Shown here: one piece after another, positions 10,499 through 20,282 of the stretch
How positions within the stretch are numbered: position 1 is the stretch's first letter
Layout of the letters: the number at the start of each line of letters is the position of its first letter
Assembly: GCF_000282615.1 (NCBI RefSeq)
Contig: NZ_AKIY01000016.1
Coordinates: 1 to 38,190, forward strand
Origin: Bradyrhizobium sp. YR681
GTDB lineage: Bacteria > Pseudomonadota > Alphaproteobacteria > Rhizobiales > Xanthobacteraceae
Length of the DNA stretch: 38,190 bases
Direction: 5' to 3'
Translations under genes and position numbers: made by a program
Notes under the pieces: generated by a model
Database searches by the model: none
What the model was told of the DNA's origin: nothing
What the model saw: the letters and a program-made list of their open reading frames with translations, nothing else

Positions 10499-10897
10499 AT
10501 GGTTTCGCTGAAGCAGATGGTGTGTCTGGCGGTTGCAGTGCTCGCGACGTCCACGCTCGCGCGTGCCGAGGACGGGTTTCCGTTCGGCACGGAGATGACC
10601 CTGGAAGCGCTGCCGCAGCCCGGCTCGAAGCGGATTCCAAACATCGAGATCGGCGACAATGGCGAGGTCGTGCTGGAGCTCTGGTGCAAGGGCGGCAAGG
10701 GCCAGTTCTCGGTCGCCGGCAACACCGTGATCTTCGTTCCCGGCCAGATCCAGGATCGCTCCTGCCCGCCGGCAAGAGCGCAGGCCGACGACGAACTCGT
10801 CGCGGCTCTCAGCAGCGTCGAGACCTGGAAGCGTCAGGGCGACGTGCTGACGCTGATCGGCCCCAAGCCGCTGCGCTTTCGCACGACCGGGAATTAG
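10499..10897 (+). CDS. Secreted META-domain-like protein
   Basis: 132-residue protein with an N-terminal signal peptide (MVSLKQMVCLAVAVLATSTLARA, cleavage before EDGFP). The C-terminal part (DDELVAALSSVETWKRQGD, then LTLIGPKPLRF) resembles the end of META/HslJ-type domains, small beta-rich modules of periplasmic or lipoproteins. Cys near residues 62 and 89 could form a disulfide. ATG at 10499 has GAGAGG 5 nt upstream. It appears to be a single gene between the lldP terminator and an unrelated beta-barrel gene. The family assignment is from pattern only; the function is unknown. Confidence 0.72.
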   Translation: MVSLKQMVCLAVAVLATSTLARAEDGFPFGTEMTLEALPQPGSKRIPNIEIGDNGEVVLELWCKGGKGQFSVAGNTVIFVPGQIQDRSCPPARAQADDELVAALSSVETWKRQGDVLTLIGPKPLRFRTTGN

Positions 10898-11118
10898 CTG
10901 TCTCGCGTTCCGGATGCGGTGCGGCACGACGTGACGGCCGGCACTGTGGAGCGTTCCTTCGCGGTCGCCAGGGTGCGCGCACGGGGCCCTGGAGGCTTGA
11001 TCGGATGGTAGTGAAATATCCCGGATGTAACCTGTGGGTGACAGCTTTTCGCTGAAGCCGGCTCTAGGCTTGCCCAATTATGGCGCTGAGTCGCGCCCAA
11101 GACATTTGGGGGATGGGC

Positions 11119-12003
11119 ATGAGGGTTCTGGGAATCGTAGCCGTCGCCGTAAGTTTCTCGCTGGCAGGGATGACGACTGCGGGCGCCGCCGATATGGCGC
11201 TCAAGGCACCCGTGACGGCTCCTGCGGCAGTTTTCAGCTGGACCGGCTTCTACGTCGGCGGCAACGTCGGTGGTGCCTGGAACCGCAACGAAATGGCCGC
11301 CTATAACGGGCCGGTCTTGCCGGGCTTCATTGTTCTTCCGCCGAACGCGGCGGTGATCACGCTCTTCCCTGGAACGCTGGATACGCTGAACGGGCCGGGA
11401 ACCCAGAGCGCCGTGATCGGCGGCGGCCAGGTCGGATACAACTGGCAGGTCCAGCGTGCCGTGTTCGGCGTGGAAGCCGACGCGGTCGCCACCGGCTTCA
11501 AAGGCGCAACCGAAAGCCGCTCGATGACCGCGGGCGCGCCGCTGATCCTCACCACGCCGGTCACCCAGACCGTGACGGTCGATTACGGTCATATCAACTG
11601 GATGGCGTCATTTCGTGGCCGCCTGGGTTACGCCGCAGATCGCGTCCTGCTCTACGCAACCGGTGGCGCGGCCGTCGCGGAGTTTGGTGGCAGCAAGGTG
11701 ACGTTGACGAACAGTCCGGGCATCGCCGTCCCCGCAGGCACCTTCTCGTCGACGGGAGGCGGCTCGGACGTCCGGTGGGGATGGACGCTTGGTGCCGGCG
11801 TTGAATGGGCGTTTGCCAGTCAGTGGAGCCTGGCGGGGGAGTACCGCCATTCCGACTTCGGCACGCGTAGCGTCAGTGTTGCGATCCCTGACGGTTTGGG
11901 CGGCACCCTGGCGACCGTGTCGACGAACATCAGGGTCACCACCGATCAGGCGACCGCGCGCATCAACTATCGCTTTGGCGGCCCGGTCGTCGCCCGCTAT
12001 TGA
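11119..12003 (+). CDS. Opacity-type outer-membrane beta-barrel protein
   Basis: 294-residue exported beta-barrel of the OmpA-like/opacity (Omp25/31, Ropb) class common in Rhizobiales. Signal peptide MRVLGIVAVAVSFSLAGMTTAGA is followed by ADMALKAPVTAP, then the family signature FSWTGFYVGGNVGGAW. The barrel strands contain VIGGGQVGYNWQ, FGVEADAV, GRLGYAADRVLLYATGGAA and VEWAFASQWSLAGEYRH, and the protein ends NYRFGG. The ATG at 11119 is chosen because GGGGGA lies 6 nt before it; ATG 11113 and 11080 are in frame. It is on the plus strand, convergent with the gene at 12020, with only 16 bp between the stops. Confidence 0.87.
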   Translation: MRVLGIVAVAVSFSLAGMTTAGAADMALKAPVTAPAAVFSWTGFYVGGNVGGAWNRNEMAAYNGPVLPGFIVLPPNAAVITLFPGTLDTLNGPGTQSAVIGGGQVGYNWQVQRAVFGVEADAVATGFKGATESRSMTAGAPLILTTPVTQTVTVDYGHINWMASFRGRLGYAADRVLLYATGGAAVAEFGGSKVTLTNSPGIAVPAGTFSSTGGGSDVRWGWTLGAGVEWAFASQWSLAGEYRHSDFGTRSVSVAIPDGLGGTLATVSTNIRVTTDQATARINYRFGGPVVARY

Positions 12004-12019
12004 TCCCGCGCGGGCGTCG

Positions 12020-13231
12020 CTATTTCCAGACCGACTTGTCGGCGTCCCAGCGCTGGCCCTTCAGCTCCTTGGCGAGGGCCTCGATCGAGCCGTTGTCGTC
12101 GGGCTGGTCGCCTTCCTCGTCGGCGGACGCTTCGTCCGAGAGATTGAGCTTGGCGCCGCTGCTCTCATCGGCAGTCGTGGTTGCGGGGCTGCCGATCCAG
12201 AGCATGAGCTTGTCGGTCGCGCCCGGCTTGTCGGGCGAGATCAGCCCTGCGACCTCGATCGTGTCGGTGAGCTCGAGCGCCGGATGATCCTGGTTTGGCC
12301 GCTTGAACACCAGCTTGAGCTTGCCGGTCGCCGGGTTGAAGCCTTGCGAGACCGGCTTTGCCGCCAGCGTCCTGCCCAGCACGCCCGCCACGGCCGAAGC
12401 GAGCTTGTCGCGGCTGATCTTGTCGCCGTCGCGCCAGTCGGCGGCGGGAATGCGGATGGTGCGGTCCATCTCGGTCATGCCGGCCGTCCAGCCCACAGCG
12501 ACGACGCCCGGCATCGCCTTGAATTTGGCGAGCAGCGCGCCTGCACGCTCCGGGTCGACCGACATGTTGATGGTCTGCTCGCCGGCGCGCAGCGCATCGC
12601 AGCCGACCGATAGGCTCGCAAGTGTCACCTCGACCTCCTGGCCCTTCAGGCTCTTCAGGAATTCGGTCGCCGCGTCGAGCTTCACCTTCACCGCGATCGC
12701 TTCCGGCGAGACGTCGGTGAAGTCCTTCGGCTGCGCCGTGATGCCGTCGTCGGAGGTCTGGTTGTCCTGGAATTCCTTCTCGCTGAGATCGGAATTGTCG
12801 GGCGAGGTGACCTCGGTGACGGTCTGGCCGATCGATATCTGGCCGCGAAATTCGAAAGTGTCTCCGGCCTGTTTGCGCAGCAGCTTGACGCTGACGGGAG
12901 ACTTCTCGCCAAGACTCTGCGTCGTGCCCGTTAGGTTCTGGCCGGCGACCTGGAGATTGACGACGAAGCGGTCCTTGCGGTCGGCATTCTTCGCGACGGG
13001 ATAGCAGACGTCGAGCACGGCGGCCGTGACCGTCTTGCCCTGGCGCGTCTCCTTCAGGATCACGTCGGCATTGCCGTCCATCAGCCCGTCGATCGAGGTG
13101 AAATAGCGCGTTTCGGTTCCGCCCGGCGCCGTGGCCTTCGGCGACAGCTTCATCTGGGCGGATGCGACTTCGGGCGAGACGGCGATCAGAGCCGCCAAAA
13201 GGGCCGTCGAACAAACCAGAAGCGCGCGCAT
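12020..13231 (-). CDS. Secreted protein of unknown function, 403 residues
   Basis: I do not recognise a family. MRALLVCSTALLAALIAVSPEVASAQ is a good signal peptide, so the product is probably periplasmic. The body is about 370 residues, hydrophilic, with two Cys (VLDVCYPVA, SVGCDAL), repeated Asp/Glu-rich stretches (SDLSEKEFQDNQTSDDG) and an acidic C-terminal segment (DEASADEEGDQPDDNGS) before ELKGQRWDADKSVWK. No lipobox or transmembrane segment is seen after the signal. ATG at 13231 has GAGGAT 7 nt upstream and is preferred over an in-frame ATG at 13258. It lies downstream of groEL on the same strand, but a terminator and a palindromic element separate them. Confidence 0.75.
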   Translation of the reverse strand: MRALLVCSTALLAALIAVSPEVASAQMKLSPKATAPGGTETRYFTSIDGLMDGNADVILKETRQGKTVTAAVLDVCYPVAKNADRKDRFVVNLQVAGQNLTGTTQSLGEKSPVSVKLLRKQAGDTFEFRGQISIGQTVTEVTSPDNSDLSEKEFQDNQTSDDGITAQPKDFTDVSPEAIAVKVKLDAATEFLKSLKGQEVEVTLASLSVGCDALRAGEQTINMSVDPERAGALLAKFKAMPGVVAVGWTAGMTEMDRTIRIPAADWRDGDKISRDKLASAVAGVLGRTLAAKPVSQGFNPATGKLKLVFKRPNQDHPALELTDTIEVAGLISPDKPGATDKLMLWIGSPATTTADESSGAKLNLSDEASADEEGDQPDDNGSIEALAKELKGQRWDADKSVWK

Positions 13232-13252
13232 CGATGAAATCCTCGAGCAAAC

Positions 13253-13322
13253 GAGCATGATCTAGACCCGGAGAGCCGCGTCAGCGCAAAGTGTGGAGCG
13301 GTTTTCCGAACAGATCATGCTC
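13253..13322. repeat. Dispersed palindromic element, GAGCATGATC type
   Basis: GAGCATGATCT at 13253-13263 and its exact complement AGATCATGCTC at 13312-13322, with an inner segment containing GGAGCGGTTTTCCGAA. The same kind of element (GAGCATGATC with a GCGGTTTTCC core) is widespread between genes in Rhizobiales. It lies 3' of groEL and 5' of the gene at 12020. Confidence 0.82.
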
Positions 13323-13396
13323 AAACAATCGAATCGGCGCCACCGTAGTGGGTTTTGGCCGCCGGTTGAATCGGAAAGCAGCGAGACAGGGTCGGC

Positions 13397-13426
13397 AAAA
13401 AAGAAGGCCGCCCGGAGGCGGCCTTC
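13397..13426 (-). terminator. Rho-independent terminator of the groESL operon
   Basis: On the minus strand, a 10-bp GC-rich stem (GAAGGCCGCC with loop CGGA and complement) followed by six T residues (13402-13397), 25 bp after the groEL stop. Confidence 0.92.
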
Positions 13427-13451
13427 GTAACATTGTCAGGTGGGAATGGGC

Positions 13452-15203
<1,752 letters not shown>

Positions 15204-15500
15204 TTAGGCCAGAACGCCCATGATGTCCGACTCCTTCATGATCAGGAGATCTTCGTTGTCGATCTTGACCTCGGTGCCCGACCACTTGCCGAACAGCACA
15301 CGGTCGCCGACCTTGAGGTCGATCGGGATCAGCTTGCCGGCCTCGTCACGGCCGCCGGGACCGACGGCGACGACCTCGCCCTGGGACGGCTTTTCCTTGG
15401 CGGTGTCCGGAATGATGATGCCGCCCTTGGTCTTTTCCTCGGCGTCGATACGTTTGACCACGACACGGTCATGCAGCGGACGAAATTTGGATTTAGCCAT
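15204..15500 (-). CDS. groES: Co-chaperonin GroES (Hsp10)
   Basis: 98-residue cap of the GroEL chamber. The start [19 protein letters not shown] is set by the family; the mobile loop [23 protein letters not shown] and the end [10 protein letters not shown] are normal. It is the first gene of the operon. The untranslated leader carries the CIRCE operator directly downstream of a sigma-70-like promoter, so HrcA repression and heat induction are likely. The codon start ATG at 15500 has an AAGGGAAA-like site just upstream. Confidence 0.98.
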   Translation of the reverse strand: MAKSKFRPLHDRVVVKRIDAEEKTKGGIIIPDTAKEKPSQGEVVAVGPGGRDEAGKLIPIDLKVGDRVLFGKWSGTEVKIDNEDLLIMKESDIMGVLA

Positions 15501-15592
15501 GACGTTTCCCTTTGGAGGCTCGCTTCGGAGATAGCGGAAGTGGGTGGGGCGGCGCTTCCGTCCCTCCTCGTCCCGAGGATCGAACGGCGCGC

Positions 15593-15619
15593 TTAGCAAT
15601 CGGGCTTTCCGAGTGCTAA
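15593..15619 (-). promoter_or_regulatory. CIRCE operator (HrcA binding site) of groESL
   Basis: Read on the minus strand: TTAGCACTC, 9 nt, GATTGCTAA. The consensus is TTAGCACTC-N9-GAGTGCTAA, so there is one mismatch. It sits about 95 bp before the groES start and just downstream of the promoter, as in other HrcA-controlled chaperonin operons. Confidence 0.94.
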
Positions 15620-15630
15620 TAGTGCGCCCG

Positions 15631-15659
15631 GAAATATGGCTTGGCCGCGATCCTGTCAA
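15631..15659 (-). promoter_or_regulatory. Sigma-70-type promoter of groESL
   Basis: Minus strand: -35 TTGACA (15659-15654), exactly 17 bp, then -10 TATTTC (15636-15631). The expected transcription start is near 15624, so the CIRCE element lies at the very 5' end of the transcript. Confidence 0.82.
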
Positions 15660-15815
15660 GCAAAGGTGGTTAAGCGATTGGTGAGGCGGATATAGGATGG
15701 TGGCATTGGAAACGTGTTCGGGGCCCCGACGTATTAAAGGACGTCATTGCTCCGGCAGCGGTTTTGCGCTTGGCTGCAGGAGGGGTGCGGCCATGGTTTT
15801 GTTCGGGGGAATGCC

Positions 15816-16343
15816 ATGATCAGTTCAGCTCACGCGCGCACGGTTGCCAATCTGGCGGCCGCCTCTGGCCTGGCGCTGCTGCTTGGCGCCTGCGGCGGTG
15901 GCCTGAGCCTGCCCTCATTCAACTCGTCGCCGTCTTCGCCGCCGCCCGAGGCCGATGCCGGCTCCGGTCCGGAATTGCCGGCGAGCATCCGTGCCGACGA
16001 GATCGTCGGCCGCTGGGGGCTGGCCTCGTTCCAGAACCCGGCCGACCGCGCCCGCACCGAGGCCGCCGCGAGGGCGCAGTGCAAGAATCCCTACGTGATC
16101 GGTGCCGGTACGTCCGGCGGCGTGGTCATGCATCTGGCCGACCAGGCGACCCCGCAGGAGCTGCGGCTGAAGGGCTCGTCCAGCGGCAAGAACTATATCG
16201 GGCCGGCGGGTCCCACGCCCGGCGAGCAGGACCGCGAGATCGTCTCCTTCGACGGCCGCGTCATGATCACCCGCTTCATCGACAAGGACGCCGCCACCCG
16301 CTACGGCAACATGGTCTACGTCCGCTGCGCGCCGCGGGCGTGA
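15816..16343 (+). CDS. Predicted lipoprotein of unknown function
   Basis: 175-residue protein with an N-terminal signal and lipobox (ALLLGAC, Cys at about residue 26), followed by a Ser/Pro-rich linker (SLPSFNSSPSSPPPEAD) and a compact C-terminal domain starting about residue 60 (EIVGRWGLASF). Conserved-looking elements are AAARAQCKNPYVIG, GEQDREIVSFDGR and YGNMVYVRCA; two Cys in the domain could pair. ATG at 15816 has GGGGGA 5 nt upstream and yields the lipobox at the right distance. Similar Rhizobiales lipoproteins are listed as hypothetical. It is transcribed away from groESL. Confidence 0.78.
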   Translation: MISSAHARTVANLAAASGLALLLGACGGGLSLPSFNSSPSSPPPEADAGSGPELPASIRADEIVGRWGLASFQNPADRARTEAAARAQCKNPYVIGAGTSGGVVMHLADQATPQELRLKGSSSGKNYIGPAGPTPGEQDREIVSFDGRVMITRFIDKDAATRYGNMVYVRCAPRA

Positions 16344-16365
16344 GAAGGGATCCGGCCTAACCCCC

Positions 16366-16445
16366 CGTCATTGCGAGCGTAGCGAAGCAATCCAGAAGCT
16401 TTCCGCGGTGACAGTCTGGATTGCTTCGCTTCGCTCGCAATGACG
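16366..16445. repeat. Dispersed palindromic element, GAAGCAATCCAG type (copy 2)
   Basis: CGTCATTGCGAGCGTAGCG plus AAGCAATCCAG on the left, their near-perfect complement on the right (CTGGATTGCTTCGCTTCG, then CTCGCAATGACG). It shares both arms with the element at 6510-6598 and again lies between convergent genes. Confidence 0.9.
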
Positions 16446-16455
16446 AAGACAATAA

Positions 16456-16481
16456 AAAACGCCGGCTCTCGCCGGCGTTTT
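16456..16481. terminator. Bidirectional terminator between lipoprotein and cheZ-like genes
   Basis: AAAACGCCGGC, loop TCTC, then the complement, with a run of A on the left and T on the right, so it can stop transcription from both sides. It is 28 bp beyond the cheZ-like stop codon. Confidence 0.88.
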
Positions 16482-16508
16482 GTTTTTCCGCAATGGTTGC
16501 GCGTCCTA

Positions 16509-17294
16509 TCAGTCGAACAGCGCGTCGATGTCGTCCTGGGAGGCGTGGCCGACGTCGCCGGCAAGCTTGGGGCCGTTGAGGAGCTTGTCGTCCTCGCTGC
16601 GGGTGTCGACATGCGCCGGCACGTGAGCCTTGATGGCGTCGACGCCGCCCCAGATCTCCATCATCGCATTGATGTGCTGCTCGATGAACTTCATCGTGCC
16701 CATCACCTTGCTGATGCGCTGGCCGGTCAGGTCCTGGAAGTTGCAGGCTTCGAAGATCGAGATGACGCGTTCCTGGATATCGTCGGCCAGACGCTTCTGC
16801 TGGTCGGCCGATTGCACCTTGGACATCGCGCTGGCCGCCTGGTCGATCGACTCGGCGGCTTCGAGGATCTGCTGGGTCGCCTGTTCGGTGCCGCCGACGA
16901 CTGCGCCGAGCTCGCCATTGACCTTGGCCATCTCGCCGCCGTCGAAGCTCTTGCCGTGCAGGGTCGCGATCTCGCGTTTGGTGCGGTCGATGGCGTCGTG
17001 GATGAGGTCGAGCTCGACCTTCAGCTTCTCGCACTGCTCGATCTGCGCCCGATAGGTCTCGAGCATGGTGCGCGCTTCGGAGAGCTCATGCGCCGTGGAG
17101 GCGTCGATCGCCGCCATGGCCGCGCTGCCGGACAACGGCGCGGGCGGAGTGCCCTTCGCCATCTGTGCGCGGATAGCGCGCAGCTCCGCCATGATCTCGC
17201 TATGCATCGGCGCGGCCTCCTCAATCATCTCGGGGCTGGGCATCTCGCCGACAATAGCCTCTTCGACACGAAAACGTTTGCGGTGAATAGCCAT
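16509..17294 (-). CDS. CheZ-like protein phosphatase
   Basis: 261-residue largely helical protein. The active-site block ACNFQDLTGQRISKV around 184-197 matches CheZ: Asp188 and Gln192 correspond to the catalytic Asp/Gln pair that dephosphorylates CheY-P. The C-terminal SQDDIDALFD resembles the CheY-binding tail of CheZ, separated by a flexible linker. Long helices span roughly 70-220. ATG at 17294 has GGGGGAG about 7 nt upstream. No other chemotaxis or flagellar gene lies in the window, so it is an orphan; its partner response regulator may be elsewhere and need not control motility. Confidence 0.85.
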   Translation of the reverse strand: MAIHRKRFRVEEAIVGEMPSPEMIEEAAPMHSEIMAELRAIRAQMAKGTPPAPLSGSAAMAAIDASTAHELSEARTMLETYRAQIEQCEKLKVELDLIHDAIDRTKREIATLHGKSFDGGEMAKVNGELGAVVGGTEQATQQILEAAESIDQAASAMSKVQSADQQKRLADDIQERVISIFEACNFQDLTGQRISKVMGTMKFIEQHINAMMEIWGGVDAIKAHVPAHVDTRSEDDKLLNGPKLAGDVGHASQDDIDALFD

Positions 17295-17608
17295 CAGGAA
17301 CTCCCCCCACCTCACTCACGCGTCTTTGTAGACAGAAGCGATTTAACACGAAGTTCACAGCAGGAACTGTTGCGCGGCCGCGTGCGACGGCGCGCAAACG
17401 AGCGATTAACCATGCCGCTCCGGCCTTCACCGAAAATAAACGCTGATCGCCAAATTGCCGCCCCGCTCGCGACGTGGTGAATCCAAACGCCCGATCCGTT
17501 TACCAAACAAAACGGCTTTTGCTCTTTATTGACCACGTCGCGGACGCCGATCAGCCATCAGCTCTGCATGACGCATGTGATCTAGACGAAACAGTACAGA
17601 GTACGTCG
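17295..17608. other. Divergent promoter region, cheZ-like / L,D-transpeptidase
   Basis: 314 bp without a supported gene. It is richer in A/T around 17330-17360 and 17440-17530 and should contain both divergent promoters. I see no clear operator or RNA gene. Confidence 0.35.
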
Positions 17609-18409
17609 ATGTTCAAGAAAATGTCTGTCGCGCTGCTCGGCAGCGCTTGCACCTTCATGGCCGGCACGAATAGCGCCAGCGCCTTCGACAATACGGTGCC
17701 GAACGATCCGCCCGCGGTGCTCTACCAGCCGCAGGTGCCGCCGGCGCCGGTGCGCGTCGCCTCCAATGCGAACATGGGCGGCGGCTTCATCGAGTTCCTG
17801 TTCGGCGACGGCCCCGGCCGCGGTTCGGCCTATGCGCCGCAGCAGCCGGTGTATCAGCAGCAGCCGGGCTATTACGACCCGCGCCATCTGCCGCCGATGG
17901 GCGAGCCGCAGATGCAGGGTGCAGGCCTCCAGCAGGAGGCGGCCGATCCGCGGCAGCGTCAATTCGACCCGAAATTCGAGAAACAGATTGTTGACTATAG
18001 CGGCAAGGAATCTGCCGGCACGATCGTGGTCGATACGCCGAACAAGTTCCTCTATCTGGTCGAGGGCAACGGACGGGCGATGCGCTACGGCATCGGCGTG
18101 GGGCGTCCCGGCTTCACCTGGTCCGGCGTGAAGTCGATCACGTCCAAGCGCGAATGGCCGGACTGGACCCCGCCGGCGGAAATGATCGCGCGCCGCCCCG
18201 ATCTGCCCCGGCACATGGAAGGCGGCCCGGAAAATCCGCTCGGCGCCCGCGCGATGTATCTGGGCTCGACGCTCTACCGCATCCACGGCTCCAACGAGCC
18301 CTGGACCATCGGTACCAACGTCTCCTCCGGCTGCATCCGCATGCGCAACGAAGACGTCATCGACCTCTACGGCCGCGTCAATGTCGGCACCAAGGTCGTG
18401 GTGATGTGA
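17609..18409 (+). CDS. L,D-transpeptidase (YkuD domain)
   Basis: 266-residue exported enzyme that makes 3-3 cross-links in peptidoglycan or attaches proteins to it. After a signal peptide (MFKKMSVALLGSACTFMAGTNSASA) comes a Pro/Gln/Tyr-rich linker (about 75-110, QQPVYQQQPGYY) and the YkuD domain (about 135-266). The catalytic motif is HGSNEPWTIGTNVSSGCIRM: His226 and Cys242. The substrate loop TSKREWPDWTPPAEM is typical of this sub-family. ATG at 17609 is chosen for the signal peptide; the longer upstream frame is not credible. A perfect-stem terminator follows. Confidence 0.93.
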   Translation: MFKKMSVALLGSACTFMAGTNSASAFDNTVPNDPPAVLYQPQVPPAPVRVASNANMGGGFIEFLFGDGPGRGSAYAPQQPVYQQQPGYYDPRHLPPMGEPQMQGAGLQQEAADPRQRQFDPKFEKQIVDYSGKESAGTIVVDTPNKFLYLVEGNGRAMRYGIGVGRPGFTWSGVKSITSKREWPDWTPPAEMIARRPDLPRHMEGGPENPLGARAMYLGSTLYRIHGSNEPWTIGTNVSSGCIRMRNEDVIDLYGRVNVGTKVVVM

Positions 18410-18428
18410 GCGCCTGATATCCGAAATG

Positions 18429-18458
18429 GAAACGGCCGCCTCATGAGGCGGCCGTTTC
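18429..18458. terminator. 30-bp perfect palindrome terminating two convergent genes
   Basis: GAAACGGCCGCCTCA and its exact complement without spacer, followed by TGTTTGT. It lies 20 bp after the L,D-transpeptidase stop and 26 bp past the DUF2076 stop, so it probably serves both. Confidence 0.8.
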
Positions 18459-18484
18459 TGTTTGTGCCGGGACCAGAGGCAGCC

Positions 18485-19309
18485 TTACGCGTAATCGCTG
18501 CCGCCGTCGTCGCCGCCGAAATCGCTGTCGTCGGCGACGTCCATGTTGCCGCTGTCGCGATCGTCGTCGCCGTAGTTCTGGTCGTTGCCGTTGTCGCGGT
18601 CGTTCGAGGCCTGATCGAAGAAGCCCTGGCGGGAGTCGCGATTCGAGCCGATGTCGTTGAGGCCGGCATCGCGCGCCAGCGAGCCGCCGGATGCATCACT
18701 GCCGCTCCACGGGCTGCCGCCGCGGTCGCCCAGCGCGTTGGTGTCGCCAAAAGCCTGCTGGTGCGACCCGCCCATCATGCCGCGGATGCTGGAGAGCAGC
18801 AGCGAGCCGCCGACGACGCCGGCCGCGGCCGCCGCGGCCGTACCGAGGAATGAGCCGCCGCCACCGCCGACCGGCGGGGCGCCATAACCCTGACCCGGAC
18901 CCTGGCCATAGGCCTGTCCGTAAGGCGGCGGTGCGCCGTAACCGGGCTGCGGCTGCTGCATCGCCTGGCCGGTATTCCAGACCGGCCGGGAGTCACGCGG
19001 CGGCACGTTCGGAACCGAGCCACGCGACTGGCTTCCGCCGAACAGGGTGTCGCGCATGGTATCGAGGAAGCTGCCGGACTGCGCCTGCTCGGGCGCCTGT
19101 CCCGCTTCCAGTTCCTGGATGCGGTTATGGGCGCGCTTCAGCGCCTCGTCCTGCAGCAGCGTGGTCTGCACCAGCGCATAGACGGCGCCGGGGGCCTTGC
19201 GCAGCCCATCGGAGATCGCGGCGATCGCGTCGGGATCGCGCGGTGCATTTTCCAGTTTCGAAAGCCGGTCGAAAAGCTCGTCGACGAGCTGGCGTTCCTG
19301 CGGATTCAT
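18485..19309 (-). CDS. DUF2076 family protein
   Basis: 274-residue member of DUF2076, a family of unknown function in Proteobacteria. Residues 1-75 form the helical domain (MNPQERQLVDELFDRLSKLE, LVQTTLLQDEALKRAHNRI); then a Gln/Pro/Gly/Tyr-rich linker (GQAYGQGPGQGYGAPP), a hydrophobic GTAAAAAAGVVGGSLLLSSI segment at about 155-175, and an Asp/Gly/Asn-rich acidic tail. The Ala/Gly segment may be a membrane or helical hairpin. ATG at 19309 has GGGAGA upstream. It is separated from the downstream genes by normal gaps. Confidence 0.9.
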   Translation of the reverse strand: MNPQERQLVDELFDRLSKLENAPRDPDAIAAISDGLRKAPGAVYALVQTTLLQDEALKRAHNRIQELEAGQAPEQAQSGSFLDTMRDTLFGGSQSRGSVPNVPPRDSRPVWNTGQAMQQPQPGYGAPPPYGQAYGQGPGQGYGAPPVGGGGGSFLGTAAAAAAGVVGGSLLLSSIRGMMGGSHQQAFGDTNALGDRGGSPWSGSDASGGSLARDAGLNDIGSNRDSRQGFFDQASNDRDNGNDQNYGDDDRDSGNMDVADDSDFGGDDGGSDYA

Positions 19310-19436
19310 GTTCAGTCTCCCTCGCGCAAACCAAGCGCGAGGCAGATGTAGGGTTCCATTGTGGCCTCAACAGTGCTGGCCATATTAAATTTCGGTATGC
19401 GACAAGCTGCCTCGCAGGGCGGGCTGTCGCCGGGTT

Positions 19437-20282
19437 TCAACCGAGCGTGACGCCGCTGTCCGTCAGCAGGCGCGCGAAGGCATCGCCCGAGAGATAGGCA
19501 TGTTCGCGTTCGCGGACGTCGGTCATCGGATCGAGGCCGGCGAGAATGTCGTCGACGAAGCCGGGGTGGCACATCACGAGGCCGCCGTCGGGCAGGCCTT
19601 CGAGAAATTGCCGCATCAGCGCGCCGAAATCGGCCGCCCGCGTGAAATCATAGGCACCGGCGAAGCCGGGATTGAAATCGAGGCCGGCACCACCGGCACG
19701 GCGGCGGAACTGCGCGCTGAGGATATCGAGCACCATGGCCTTCGGTGACGCCAGCCGCTGCGCCAGCGGCAGGTCGCGGCCGCCCTGGCGCACCCAGGCC
19801 TTTGGCGCGATTTCAGTGACCGCGTCGACGAAGCCGTCGCGGACCTGCGGATAGAGCTGCACATGCTGGTGGCCGTCGACGAAATCGGGCGCGCGCCCGA
19901 ACGCGTCCACGAAGGCGGCGAGCTGCGCCTTCACCTCGTTGCGAAAGAATTCGCGGTCGAGCCGCCGCATCAATCCGGCTCGCAGCAGTTTTGGAAACGG
20001 CATGAACATGTCGCCGTCGAGCGGCCGGAAATGCATGGTGAGCGGCCGGAACGGCGCCGACAATGTCACGTGCAATCCGATCGCGCAGCGTGGGCTTTGC
20101 TTTGCCGAAGACTGAAGCGCCTCGACCTCGCCGCGCTCGATCGCGGGGCCGACCATCATCACCGACGTCGCGTTGAGGCGGCCGCGCTCAATGAGGTCGC
20201 GCACGGCGCGGTTGACACCCGGGCTGATGCCGTAATCGTCGGCGCAGAGCCAGATCCGCCGCGAGCTCGCGGCCGCGCTCAT
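19437..20282 (-). CDS. ChbG/HpnK (YdjC) family carbohydrate deacetylase
   Basis: 281-residue member of the YdjC/ChbG superfamily of metal-dependent N-deacetylases. Metal and catalytic residues are visible: Asp15-Asp16 (CADDYG), His71 (GLHVTL), His138 and His140 (VDGHQHVQ) and the late MCHPGF motif. The form resembles HpnK (hopanoid-associated) and NaxD, which deacetylates an undecaprenyl-phosphate sugar. Its start overlaps the stop of the glycosyltransferase at 20279 (ATGA), so both are likely made together and act on one lipid-linked sugar. No hopanoid-cluster genes are in the window. The substrate is inferred. Confidence 0.88.
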   Translation of the reverse strand: MSAAASSRRIWLCADDYGISPGVNRAVRDLIERGRLNATSVMMVGPAIERGEVEALQSSAKQSPRCAIGLHVTLSAPFRPLTMHFRPLDGDMFMPFPKLLRAGLMRRLDREFFRNEVKAQLAAFVDAFGRAPDFVDGHQHVQLYPQVRDGFVDAVTEIAPKAWVRQGGRDLPLAQRLASPKAMVLDILSAQFRRRAGGAGLDFNPGFAGAYDFTRAADFGALMRQFLEGLPDGGLVMCHPGFVDDILAGLDPMTDVREREHAYLSGDAFARLLTDSGVTLG

